NCBI RefSeq assembly: GCF_024599655.1
Contig: NZ_CP102247.1
Span: 2,232,001 to 2,296,000, forward strand
Length of the DNA: 64,000 nt
DNA from: Enterobacter asburiae
GTDB taxonomy: Bacteria > Pseudomonadota > Gammaproteobacteria > Enterobacterales > Enterobacteriaceae
Direction of reading: 5' to 3'
Below, piece by piece: positions 42,389-51,223 of the stretch; the stretch's first letter is position 1, and each line of letters opens with the position of its first letter. The position numbers and the translations under genes are program-made. Below the pieces are notes generated by a model, which had not been told where the DNA came from, searched no databases, and saw only the letters and a list, made by a program, of their open reading frames with translations.

Positions 42389-43534
42389 ATGAGCAAAAAT
42401 TTTGCCCGCAGCAGCCTGTGTGCGCTCGGCATGACTATCATGACAGCGCAAGCCGCAGAACCACCAAAGGCCATTGGCGACGGGGAAGGTCGGCTGGATA
42501 TTATCGCCTGGCCGGGATACATCGAACGCGGACAGACGGATAAAAATTATGACTGGGTCACCCAGTTTGAAAAAGAGACCGGGTGTGCGGTCAACGTCAA
42601 GACGGCGGCCACGTCGGATGAAATGGTCAGCCTGATGGCGAAAGGGGGATATGACCTGGTCACCGCCTCGGGTGACGCCTCGCTGCGCCTGATCATGGGG
42701 AAACGCGTTCAGCCCATTAACCCCGACCTCATCCCCAACTGGAAAACTCTCGACGCGCGGATTGTGAAAGGGGAATGGTTTAACGTCGGCGGTAAAGTCT
42801 ACGGCACGCCGTACCAGTGGGGGCCAAACCTGCTGATGTACAACACCAAAACCTTCCCGACGCCACCGGACAGCTGGAGCGTGGTCTTTACCAAACAGGA
42901 TCTGCCGGACGGTAAAACCAATCAGGGACGCGTGCAGGCCTACGACGGCCCGATTTATATCGCCGATGCCGCGCTGTTCGTCAAAGCCACGCAGCCGCAG
43001 CTGGGTATCAAAGACCCGTACCAGCTCACCGAAAAACAGTATGCCGCCGTGCTCAAGGTGCTTCGCGACCAGCATGCGCTGATCCACCGCTACTGGCATG
43101 ACACCACCGTCCAGATGAGCGACTTTAAAAATGAAGGCGTCGTGGCCTCCAGCGCCTGGCCGTATCAGGCGAATGCGCTCAAGGCTGAGAACCAGCCCGT
43201 TGCTACCGTCTTCCCGAAGGAGGGGGTGACCGGCTGGGCGGACACCACCATGCTGCACGCGCAGGCAAAACACCCGATGTGCGCCTACAAGTGGATGAAC
43301 TGGTCGCTGACGCCGAAAGTGCAGGGCGATCTGGCGGCATGGTTTGGCTCCCTGCCCGTGGTTGCAGAAGGGTGTAAGGCCAGCACGCTGCTGGGTGATA
43401 AAGGCTGCGAAACAAACGGTTATAACGAGTTCGACAAAATCTTGTTCTGGAAAACCCCCATCGCAGAAGGCGGCAAATTTGTCCCTTACAGCCGCTGGAC
43501 GCAGGATTACATCGCCATCATGGGCGGTCGTTAA
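42389..43534 (+). CDS. ydcS: YdcS, periplasmic binding protein of a polyamine-type ABC transporter
   Basis: 381 residues from the ATG at 42389, behind ACAGGAGTAACTCTT; an upstream open frame to 42272 is not used. Signal peptide cleaved after AQA. A PotD/PotF-like solute-binding protein (IIAWPGYIERGQ, LVTASGDASLRL, YGTPYQWGPNLLMYN). E. coli YdcS is linked to putrescine or spermidine uptake and has also been reported to make polyhydroxybutyrate and take part in DNA uptake. First of five co-directional genes. Confidence 0.93.
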   Translation: MSKNFARSSLCALGMTIMTAQAAEPPKAIGDGEGRLDIIAWPGYIERGQTDKNYDWVTQFEKETGCAVNVKTAATSDEMVSLMAKGGYDLVTASGDASLRLIMGKRVQPINPDLIPNWKTLDARIVKGEWFNVGGKVYGTPYQWGPNLLMYNTKTFPTPPDSWSVVFTKQDLPDGKTNQGRVQAYDGPIYIADAALFVKATQPQLGIKDPYQLTEKQYAAVLKVLRDQHALIHRYWHDTTVQMSDFKNEGVVASSAWPYQANALKAENQPVATVFPKEGVTGWADTTMLHAQAKHPMCAYKWMNWSLTPKVQGDLAAWFGSLPVVAEGCKASTLLGDKGCETNGYNEFDKILFWKTPIAEGGKFVPYSRWTQDYIAIMGGR

Positions 43535-43551
43535 TTGCCCGGGAGCAGAAC

Positions 43552-44565
43552 ATGACGTACGCGGTAGAGTTTAACAACGTTTCCCGTCTGTACGGCGACG
43601 TACGGGCGGTGGATGGAGTCACCATTGCTATTCGTGACGGAGAATTTTTCTCCATGCTGGGGCCTTCGGGCTCCGGCAAAACCACCTGCCTGCGTCTGAT
43701 TGCCGGCTTTGAGCAGCTGTCAGGCGGCACGATTTCTATCTTCGGCAAAGAGGCGAGCGAACTGCCTCCCTGGGAGCGGGATGTGAACACCGTCTTTCAA
43801 GACTACGCGCTGTTTCCGCATATGTCGATCCTCGACAATGTCGCCTACGGGCTGATGGTCAAAGGCATCGACAAGAAAAAACGCCATGCGCAGGCCCGTG
43901 ATGCCCTGGAGAAAGTGGGCCTGAGCTTTGCCGTTACCCGCAAACCTTCGCAACTTTCCGGCGGCCAGCGGCAGCGTGTCGCCATCGCCCGCGCGCTGGT
44001 GAATGAACCGCGCGTCCTGCTGCTGGACGAACCCCTTGGTGCGCTCGATCTCAAACTGCGTGAACAGATGCAGTTCGAGCTGAAGAAGCTTCAGCAGGAA
44101 CTCGGCATCACCTTTATTTTTGTCACCCACGATCAGGGCGAGGCCCTTTCCATGTCAGACCGGGTGGCGGTGTTCAATAACGGGCGCATCGAGCAGGTGG
44201 ATACCCCGCGCGATCTCTACATGCGTCCGCGCACGCCGTTTGTCGCCGGTTTTGTCGGCACCTCTAACGTCTTCGATGCGAGCCTTGCGCAGAAAATATG
44301 CGGCATGGAGGGCAGCTATTCCCTGCGTCCGGAACATATTCGCCTTGATGAGGGCGGAGACGTTCAGGTTCAGGGTGTCGTGCAGGCCGTTCAGTATCAG
44401 GGGGCGGCCACGCGGCTGGAGCTGAAACTCGCCGACGGTGCCAGGCTGCTGGTGAGCCAGGCTAATCTCAGTGAAACCTCGCCGCTGAGCGGCATTGCGC
44501 CGGGGCAGGCCGTCACGGCGTCGTGGTCACGCGAGGCGATGATTCGCCTGCACGAGGAGAGGTGA
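43552..44565 (+). CDS. ydcT: YdcT, ABC transporter ATPase
   Basis: 337 residues. Walker A GPSGSGKTT (about 38-46), signature LSGGQRQRVAIARAL, Walker B LLLDEPLGALD and H-loop VTHDQ are all intact. A C-terminal TOBE-like domain follows. PotA/PotG-like energiser of the YdcSTUV importer. It begins 17 bases after ydcS and ends one base before ydcU. Confidence 0.95.
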   Translation: MTYAVEFNNVSRLYGDVRAVDGVTIAIRDGEFFSMLGPSGSGKTTCLRLIAGFEQLSGGTISIFGKEASELPPWERDVNTVFQDYALFPHMSILDNVAYGLMVKGIDKKKRHAQARDALEKVGLSFAVTRKPSQLSGGQRQRVAIARALVNEPRVLLLDEPLGALDLKLREQMQFELKKLQQELGITFIFVTHDQGEALSMSDRVAVFNNGRIEQVDTPRDLYMRPRTPFVAGFVGTSNVFDASLAQKICGMEGSYSLRPEHIRLDEGGDVQVQGVVQAVQYQGAATRLELKLADGARLLVSQANLSETSPLSGIAPGQAVTASWSREAMIRLHEER

Positions 44566-44566
44566 A

Positions 44567-45511
44567 ATGGATATGAGCGTTGCGCATCCTCCCGCCTCGC
44601 GCGGCCGCTTAAGCCGCATGACGGCGCTGTTCTGGCGTAAACCGTCGCTCGGCCTGTTCCTGCTTCTGCTCGCGCCGCTGATGTGGTTTGGCATCGTCTA
44701 TTTAGGATCGCTTCTGACCCTGCTGTGGCAAGGGTTCTACACCTTTGACGATTTCACCATGGCCGTCACGCCGGATCTGACCCTGGCGAACATTCAGGCG
44801 CTTTTCAACCCGGCCAACTACGACATCATCCTGCGCACGCTAACGATGGCGATTGCGGTGACGATTGCCAGCGCCATCCTGGCATTCCCGATGGCGTGGT
44901 ACATGGCGCGATACACCCGCGGCAAGTGGAAAGCGTTTTTCTATATCGCCGTGATGCTGCCGATGTGGGCGAGCTACATCGTCAAAGCCTACGCCTGGAC
45001 GCTGCTGCTGGCGAAGGACGGGGTGGCGCAGTGGTTTCTCAACCATATGGGGCTGGAGCCGATCCTGACCTCACTCCTTACGCTCCCGGCGATTGGTGGC
45101 AACACCTTGTCCACCTCCGGGCTGGGGCGGTTTCTGGTCTTCGTCTACATCTGGCTGCCGTTTATGATCCTGCCGGTCCAGGCGGCGCTGGAACGCCTGC
45201 CTGCCTCGCTACTGCAGGCCTCAGCCGACCTTGGCGCGCTCCCTCGCCAGACCTTTCGCTACGTCGTTCTGCCGCTGGCGATCCCGGGTATTGCGGCTGG
45301 CTCAATATTCACCTTTTCCCTGACGCTGGGGGATTTCATCGTTCCGCAGCTGGTGGGGCCGCCGGGTTACTTCATCGGTAACATGGTCTACTCGCAGCAG
45401 GGTGCCATTGGCAATATGCCCATGGCCGCCGCGTTCACGCTGGTGCCCATCGTGCTGATTTCACTCTATCTGGCGTTCGTGAAACGTCTGGGAGCATTCG
45501 ATGCACTCTGA
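44567..45511 (+). CDS. ydcU: YdcU, ABC transporter permease
   Basis: 314 residues, six membrane helices, PotB/PotH-like. The ATPase-coupling EAA-type loop is visible as LLQASADLGALPRQTFRYVVLPLAIPG (about 215-240). GAGGAGAGGTG precedes the ATG. It overlaps the start of ydcV by 11 bases, indicating translational coupling. Forms the inner-membrane channel with YdcV. Confidence 0.94.
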   Translation: MDMSVAHPPASRGRLSRMTALFWRKPSLGLFLLLLAPLMWFGIVYLGSLLTLLWQGFYTFDDFTMAVTPDLTLANIQALFNPANYDIILRTLTMAIAVTIASAILAFPMAWYMARYTRGKWKAFFYIAVMLPMWASYIVKAYAWTLLLAKDGVAQWFLNHMGLEPILTSLLTLPAIGGNTLSTSGLGRFLVFVYIWLPFMILPVQAALERLPASLLQASADLGALPRQTFRYVVLPLAIPGIAAGSIFTFSLTLGDFIVPQLVGPPGYFIGNMVYSQQGAIGNMPMAAAFTLVPIVLISLYLAFVKRLGAFDAL

Positions 45512-46307
45512 ACGCGCACCGCTGTTCCTGAAAGTGGCAGCCTGGGGAGGCGTTATCTTCCTGCACTTCCCGCTGCTGATTATCGCGACCTATGCCTTTA
45601 ATACCGAAGACGCTGCCTTCAGCTTTCCGCCGCAGGGGCTGACGCTGAAGTGGTTTAGCGTGGCGGCGGAGCGCGGCGATATTATTGAATCCGTGACGTT
45701 GTCACTTCAGATTGCGTCGCTATCCACCGCAATTGCCCTTGTGCTTGGCACGCTTGCTGCAGCGGCGCTGTGGCGAAGCGAGTTTTTTGGCAAGAATGCG
45801 ATCTCACTGTTGCTGCTGTTACCGATTGCGTTGCCGGGGATCATCACCGGCCTGGCGCTGCTGACAGCATTCAAAACGATCGACCTTGAGCCGGGGTTTT
45901 TCACCATCGTGGTCGGACACGCCACCTTTTGCGTGGTGGTGGTGTTTAACAACGTGATTGCCCGGTTCAGACGCACCTCCTGGAACCTGGTGGAAGCGTC
46001 GATGGATCTCGGGGCCGACGGATGGCAAACCTTCCGCTATGTGGTGCTGCCCAATCTGGGTTCCGCGCTGCTGGCCGGGGGAATGCTGGCGTTTGCCCTG
46101 TCGTTTGACGAGATAATCGTCACAACGTTTACGGCGGGACACGAACGCACGTTACCGCTGTGGTTGCTCAATCAGCTTGGCCGTCCGCGCGACGTGCCGG
46201 TCACCAACGTCGTAGCACTGCTGGTGATGCTGGTGACAACTATCCCCATTCTGGGAGCCTGGTGGCTAACCCGCGACGGCGAGAACATCGCCGGCAGCGG
46301 GAAATAA
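45501..46307 (+). CDS. ydcV: YdcV, ABC transporter permease
   Basis: 268 residues (E. coli 264), PotC/PotI-like, six helices. Its EAA loop is LVEASMDLGADGWQTFRYVVLPN (about 165-187). It starts inside the end of ydcU. Second permease of the putrescine-type importer. Confidence 0.94.
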   Translation: MHSERAPLFLKVAAWGGVIFLHFPLLIIATYAFNTEDAAFSFPPQGLTLKWFSVAAERGDIIESVTLSLQIASLSTAIALVLGTLAAAALWRSEFFGKNAISLLLLLPIALPGIITGLALLTAFKTIDLEPGFFTIVVGHATFCVVVVFNNVIARFRRTSWNLVEASMDLGADGWQTFRYVVLPNLGSALLAGGMLAFALSFDEIIVTTFTAGHERTLPLWLLNQLGRPRDVPVTNVVALLVMLVTTIPILGAWWLTRDGENIAGSGK

Positions 46308-46331
46308 CAGTGAATTCAACAGGAAAATGCT

Positions 46332-47756
46332 ATGCAAACACAACTGCTGATAGAGGGAAAACTTGTAGCCGGAGAGGGAGAAAAACAGCCGGTCTATAAC
46401 CCGGCCACTGGAGAACTCCTGCTGGAAATTGCCGAGGCGTCAGCGGCTCAGGTCGACGCGGCGGTTCAGGCGGCCGACCGTGCTTTTGTGGAGTGGGGAC
46501 AAACCACACCGAAAACCCGCGCCGAGTGCCTGCTGAAGCTGGCGGATGCGATTGAAGCGCATGGGGAGGACTTTGCCCGGCTCGAATCCCTCAACTGCGG
46601 CAAGCCGCTGCACTGTGCTCTGGGTGATGAAATTCCGGCGGTGGTCGACGTTTTCCGTTTCTTTGCCGGGGCCGCCCGCTGTCTGAACGGGCTGGCCGCG
46701 GGCGAGTACCTTGACGGCCACACGTCGATGATCCGCCGCGATCCGGTGGGCGTGGTTGCCTCTATTGCCCCCTGGAACTATCCGCTGATGATGGCGGCAT
46801 GGAAACTGGCGCCCGCGCTGGCGGCAGGGAACTGCGTGGTGATTAAGCCCTCCGAGATCACGCCGCTGACCGCGCTGAAGCTGGGAGAGCTGGCAAAAGA
46901 TATCTTCCCGGCAGGCGTTCTGAACGTCCTGTTTGGCCGGGGAAAAACGGTCGGCGATCAGCTTACCGGGCATGAAAAAGTCCGCATGGTTTCGCTGACC
47001 GGTTCGATTGCTACCGGGGAACATATCATCGGCCATACGGCGTCCTCTATTAAACGCACCCACATGGAGCTGGGCGGTAAAGCGCCGGTTATCGTCTTTG
47101 ATGATGCCGACCTGGATGCGGTTGTCGAAGGGGTGCGGACGTTTGGTTTCTACAATGCCGGGCAGGACTGTACGGCGGCCTGCCGTATTTATGCCCAGAA
47201 GGGCATCTATGCCGCGCTGGTGGAAAAGCTGGGCGCAGCGGTCGCCAGCCTTAAAATGGGAGCGCCGGAGGAGGGCTCAACCGAACTTGGGCCGCTCAGC
47301 TCGGCCGCCCATCTTTCACGCGTCTGTAAGGCCGTCGATGACGCGAAAGCGCTCGGCCATATCCGCGTCGTCACGGGCGGGAGCAAAAAAGAGGGGGCGG
47401 GCTACTACTTCCAGCCAACCCTGCTGGCGGGGGCAAAACAGGACGACGCCATCGTTCAGCGCGAGGTGTTTGGCCCGGTGGTGAGCGTCACCGAATTTGA
47501 CGACGAGGCGCAGGTGCTGGCCTGGGCGAACGATTCGCAGTATGGACTGGCGTCATCGGTCTGGACCAAAGACGTGGGCCGCGCCCATCGCCTGAGCGCG
47601 CGCCTGCAGTACGGCTGCACCTGGGTGAATACCCATTTTATGCTGGTGAGTGAAATGCCGCACGGCGGCATGAAATTATCCGGCTATGGCAAAGATATGT
47701 CGGTCTACGGACTTGAGGATTATACGGTTGTCCGGCATGTGATGATCAAACACTAA
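46332..47756 (+). CDS. patD: PatD, gamma-aminobutyraldehyde dehydrogenase
   Basis: 474 residues (E. coli 474). NAD-dependent aldehyde dehydrogenase with the catalytic Cys in YNAGQDCTAACRIY, the general-base Glu in MELGGKAP, and the cofactor loop SIAPWNYPLMMAAWK. It oxidises 4-aminobutanal, made from putrescine by PatA, to GABA. Clustering with the YdcSTUV importer couples putrescine uptake and oxidation. AACAGGAAAATGCT precedes the ATG, 24 bases after ydcV. Confidence 0.95.
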   Translation: MQTQLLIEGKLVAGEGEKQPVYNPATGELLLEIAEASAAQVDAAVQAADRAFVEWGQTTPKTRAECLLKLADAIEAHGEDFARLESLNCGKPLHCALGDEIPAVVDVFRFFAGAARCLNGLAAGEYLDGHTSMIRRDPVGVVASIAPWNYPLMMAAWKLAPALAAGNCVVIKPSEITPLTALKLGELAKDIFPAGVLNVLFGRGKTVGDQLTGHEKVRMVSLTGSIATGEHIIGHTASSIKRTHMELGGKAPVIVFDDADLDAVVEGVRTFGFYNAGQDCTAACRIYAQKGIYAALVEKLGAAVASLKMGAPEEGSTELGPLSSAAHLSRVCKAVDDAKALGHIRVVTGGSKKEGAGYYFQPTLLAGAKQDDAIVQREVFGPVVSVTEFDDEAQVLAWANDSQYGLASSVWTKDVGRAHRLSARLQYGCTWVNTHFMLVSEMPHGGMKLSGYGKDMSVYGLEDYTVVRHVMIKH

Positions 47757-47939
47757 GCCCGTCATGCCTGGTCGTATTCGCGGCCAGGCGTTCGCCACGC
47801 CCGCCATGAGTGTTATGCATGATACTCAATTGTTATTATCCATGAATTTTAAGTGGTTATTCTGTAACGAAAAAACTTGATCTGTATCAACATATGACGC
47901 ATATTGCGTGCGGTTATTTTTTCGGCTCTGGTATACAGA

Positions 47940-48113
47940 ATGACGTTGTATCAAAAGATGTTGGTTTTTTACGCAATCATGGCTTCCATCTGCGCATTAA
48001 TTACCTGGTTCCTCTCCAAAGACCGCAAACGTATCCGCCTGCTCAGCGCTTTTCTGGTGGGGTCAACCTGGCCAATGAGCTTTCCCGTTGCGCTGCTGGT
48101 CTCGCTTTTCTGA
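47940..48113 (+). CDS. ortT: OrtT, orphan membrane toxin
   Basis: 57 residues from the ATG at 47940 (MTLYQKMLVFYAIMASICAL), with two membrane helices separated by a basic turn (SKDRKRIR). It matches E. coli OrtT (YdcX) almost residue for residue, including the ending LVGSTWPMSFPVALLVSLF. In E. coli it damages the membrane and lowers ATP during the stringent response and has no antitoxin gene. Same position as E. coli, after patD. Confidence 0.9.
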   Translation: MTLYQKMLVFYAIMASICALITWFLSKDRKRIRLLSAFLVGSTWPMSFPVALLVSLF

Positions 48114-48199
48114 AGCACGCTTCCATTTTTAAAAGATGAATATGGCATTCCAGATACGATAACTGTATAAATACACAGTGCATCGTAAAAGGAGTGCTT

Positions 48200-48955
48200 A
48201 TGAACAGTTTTTACTCGCAGCAGGCCGGTTGTACCGTGCGCTGGCATGACCTGCCCGGCACCGGCGATCCCGTTGTGTTCATCCACGGGCTGGGCTGCGC
48301 CTCTTCCTATGAATATCCCCGTGTCGTTCATGACCCGCTGTTTGGCTCGCGCAGAGCGATTCTCATCGATTTGCCCGGCAGCGGCTACAGCGACAAGCCT
48401 GAGCACTACAGCTATAAAACTACCGACCAGGCGCACGTTGTGGCGGAGCTGATTGACCACCTTAAGCTGGATGCCTTCTGGTTATACGGCCACAGCATGG
48501 GCGGCAGCATTGCTATCGAAACGGCGGGGCTGCTGGCAACGCGCGTGAAGGGGCTGATGGTGTCAGAGCCCAATTTTCATGCGGGTGGCGGGATGTTCAG
48601 CCGGTCTATTGCAGCGCAAACCGAGCAGCAGTTTCTGAACCAGGGCTATGACGCCATGCTCAGCGCGGAAAAAACGGCGTGGGCGGGGTGTCTGCAGAGC
48701 AATGCGCCGTACGCCGTCTGGCGGGGCGCATCGAGCCTGGTGGCGGGCGTGGAGCCCGAATGGGAAGCGCAGTTCCTGTCACTCCCTTGCCCGGTAACGT
48801 TGATTTTCGGCGAGCTGTCTCTGCCGGATGACGATGTGGACAATCTGAAGCAAAAGGGCGTTGAGGTAAAAATCATCCCTGCGGCGGGGCATTCAATGTC
48901 GTGGGAAAACCCGTCTGCGCTGGCAGAGACGTTAGCCGGGTGTATGGCAGTGTGA
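48200..48955 (+). CDS. Alpha/beta hydrolase
   Basis: 251 residues from the ATG at 48200, five bases after AAAGGAG. The nucleophile elbow is GHSMGG (Ser near residue 98) with oxyanion region FIHGLGC; the acid is probably Asp in the LPDDDVD loop and the His is in AAGHSMSW near the C-terminus. No signal peptide. Esterase or C-C hydrolase type, substrate unknown. It is not present between ortT and ydcY in E. coli, and stands at the left edge of the srfABC insertion. Confidence 0.82.
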   Translation: MNSFYSQQAGCTVRWHDLPGTGDPVVFIHGLGCASSYEYPRVVHDPLFGSRRAILIDLPGSGYSDKPEHYSYKTTDQAHVVAELIDHLKLDAFWLYGHSMGGSIAIETAGLLATRVKGLMVSEPNFHAGGGMFSRSIAAQTEQQFLNQGYDAMLSAEKTAWAGCLQSNAPYAVWRGASSLVAGVEPEWEAQFLSLPCPVTLIFGELSLPDDDVDNLKQKGVEVKIIPAAGHSMSWENPSALAETLAGCMAV

Positions 48956-48985
48956 TTATCGTGCAATTTATCATCGTTGCGAAAT

Positions 48986-49015
48986 GTAGGCCGGGTAAGC
49001 GCAGCGCCACCCGGC
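48986..49015. repeat. REP element
   Basis: One REP unit (GTAGGCCGGGTAAGC...GCCACCCGGC) lies between the convergent ends of the hydrolase gene and srfC. Confidence 0.8.
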
Positions 49016-49045
49016 AAGAAATGCGGCTACATTGTTAATCAGCGT

Positions 49046-51223
49046 TTAGCGTAATAATGCGTGCAAGGCCTGACGAGCGTCATGCTGAACATCATGCGGG
49101 TGCTGGTAATCAATGTTCTCTATCGCGCGGCTATAGAGGGCGACCAGCCAGTCGTAAACGTACGCGGTGGCCGCATGCACAGGCTGTTCCCCCAGGCGCG
49201 TCAAGCGGGGCTCGGCGCTGCTGACCACCGGCGTAACGAAGATTGCCTGGCCCTTGCGGATGCGGCTTGCCGGACGTCCCGCCACGGGCGTCTGGTCGTA
49301 ACCCAGCCAGCCAATGAAATTGCCCATCACGGCATGCAGCTGTGCAGCGCTGCTTTTATCCGCTTCGACGATACGCTGAAGCTGTTGAGGCAGTTCAAGC
49401 CGGTAGCTGGTGACCACCAGGACATCCGCGATTTGCTGTAACACCGCAGGTTCCAGCCCAAGACGGGCGGCCGCGGCCTCATTGCGGCTCCACTGGCGCA
49501 GATGATTTATCCAGACTCTATGCGCCAGCCGCGCTTTGTCTTTTGTCTGGAACAGGCCGTTGCTTTCCTGCGCATTCTCGGCAAACAGGTCAATGGTGTC
49601 CGTAAACAGCCCGTTCACCTGCTCCTCGCGAGGCTGCTGAACGGCGAGCAGTGTTTCAAAGGCTTTCAGCGGCGGCAGCAGGCCTTCAAGCAGTTCGCCG
49701 TGGCGGGCGGCGCTGTTTTGCAACGTGCGCACCATGTTTTCGGCCTGAACACGTCTTGTCCCCGGTTCCTCAACCAGCGGCGCAAGATAGCTTTGCATCA
49801 GCGATGAGAGCTCCTGTCGCAGCAGGCCTTTCAGCGTGCTGAGACGCTTGTGTCGCTGCGCGGGCAGCGTGGCCTGAGAGAGCCACTCGATGACGCGCTG
49901 CATGCTGTGGCTGTCCAGCGCCTGCAGCGTGCCCCAGCGTAAACCCGGTTTCCCGAGCAGATGCTGTACGGCTTCATCGAGATTCTGCCGGGTGGTAAAG
50001 CGAGCGTCGTGAGGGGTAATTGCCCACACCAGACCCGGAAGGGCAGACTCTTCAGCAGGCTGCGTCTCCTTCACCCAGTTCATCAACACTTTTGCTTTTT
50101 TGGCCGTCTGTTCGTGCTGCGCCGTCGCATTACAAATCACCAGCACATCAGGCTGAAGCTGCTGACGGTAATGCTCGAGCAGCCACTGGGACTTCGCCTG
50201 GCGTAGCGGGTCGGCACGGTTATCTTCAAAAACTGGAATATCAATAATATCGACGTTATCCAGCGCGCCGCTCTCAACCGGCAGCACCAGCTCGCGGGTC
50301 AGGAAGGCCAGAACATCGACGGGGATACTGATGGCGTTAAGCATTTCACCGCTATTTAGCGGATGAAGCAGCGTCTCCTGCGCGTCCTGAAGGTCTAACG
50401 TGCCGTCGTGCGTCAGGAACCCTTCACCCGGCAGCCCAAAGCTGTCCACCAGCAGGCTAAGCGGGGCAGCAAGCTCACCGGCATGGCTGGTCTGGTGCAG
50501 CACATGGGCCAGTTTTAACCACTGCTGGGTCAACTCCTGCTGCTCGCCCCACAGCAGCGACCAGACGCTGGCCCGCGTGCTGAGATCGAGCGAGGGCACC
50601 AGCTGGGCAAATTCATGCCACAGGGCATCGTCAATTTGCTGTTTCGCGGCGGGTACGGTGCTTTGCCAGAAGCGGGCAATCGCACCCACTTCCTGACCCG
50701 TGATGCCGGGCACGCCCTGCGGCTGGCGCAGCCCGCGCCATTTATCGAGACGTGTCTCAATGACCGCCTTATCCACCGCGCGCATCTGCGGATGCAGGGT
50801 CGTGCGGGCAATAAACAGCTGTACCAGCTCGGCCTCGGTGACCAGACGCAGACGCAGCGGGAACGCCTCATCGGCCAGCTCCGGGTTTTCCCGGGTGAAG
50901 CGGACGGCCATGTTGGTCAGGGCATGCCCCGGATTGATATGCGAAAAATAGTCAAAGGTGCGCTGGCCCGGCGTCACGTTCAGGCGTCCATTACCGCTGC
51001 CGCACAGAGACAACAGAAGGTGTGCTTTCGCGCTCTGCGAATGACCGTACACCCCAATGCTGCTCTGGCGGGTCATGGCGCGTTCAATGGCCTGCTCCCG
51101 CGCCTGCGCCGCGTTGATGCGAGCAAGCAGGGCGTCAGCATCGTTATCCAGCACAGGGGCGTTCAGGCGCGTCTCATTAATCCACCCGATTAAGGCCTGA
51201 GTGGTGGTCGTCGTCGCTGTCAT
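49046..51223 (-). CDS. srfC: SrfC-family putative virulence factor, GTPase-like
   Basis: 725 residues. The N-terminal part resembles a P-loop or dynamin-like GTPase in layout: a helix, then GVYGHSQSAKAH (57-68) in the Walker A place, a DIIDIPVF strand near 326 like a G3/DxxG site, and AITPHD near 408 like a G4 site. The Walker A is degenerate, with AKA where GKS/T is required, so nucleotide binding is doubtful. The C-terminal half is mainly helical. SrfC is the third Salmonella srfABC (SsrB-regulated factor) product; its function is unsettled. It overlaps srfB by four bases. Confidence 0.85.
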   Translation of the reverse strand: MTATTTTTQALIGWINETRLNAPVLDNDADALLARINAAQAREQAIERAMTRQSSIGVYGHSQSAKAHLLLSLCGSGNGRLNVTPGQRTFDYFSHINPGHALTNMAVRFTRENPELADEAFPLRLRLVTEAELVQLFIARTTLHPQMRAVDKAVIETRLDKWRGLRQPQGVPGITGQEVGAIARFWQSTVPAAKQQIDDALWHEFAQLVPSLDLSTRASVWSLLWGEQQELTQQWLKLAHVLHQTSHAGELAAPLSLLVDSFGLPGEGFLTHDGTLDLQDAQETLLHPLNSGEMLNAISIPVDVLAFLTRELVLPVESGALDNVDIIDIPVFEDNRADPLRQAKSQWLLEHYRQQLQPDVLVICNATAQHEQTAKKAKVLMNWVKETQPAEESALPGLVWAITPHDARFTTRQNLDEAVQHLLGKPGLRWGTLQALDSHSMQRVIEWLSQATLPAQRHKRLSTLKGLLRQELSSLMQSYLAPLVEEPGTRRVQAENMVRTLQNSAARHGELLEGLLPPLKAFETLLAVQQPREEQVNGLFTDTIDLFAENAQESNGLFQTKDKARLAHRVWINHLRQWSRNEAAAARLGLEPAVLQQIADVLVVTSYRLELPQQLQRIVEADKSSAAQLHAVMGNFIGWLGYDQTPVAGRPASRIRKGQAIFVTPVVSSAEPRLTRLGEQPVHAATAYVYDWLVALYSRAIENIDYQHPHDVQHDARQALHALLR

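Noticed and set aside
42359..43273. 304-codon minus-strand open frame
   Set aside because: Antisense to ydcS; no motifs or start signals.
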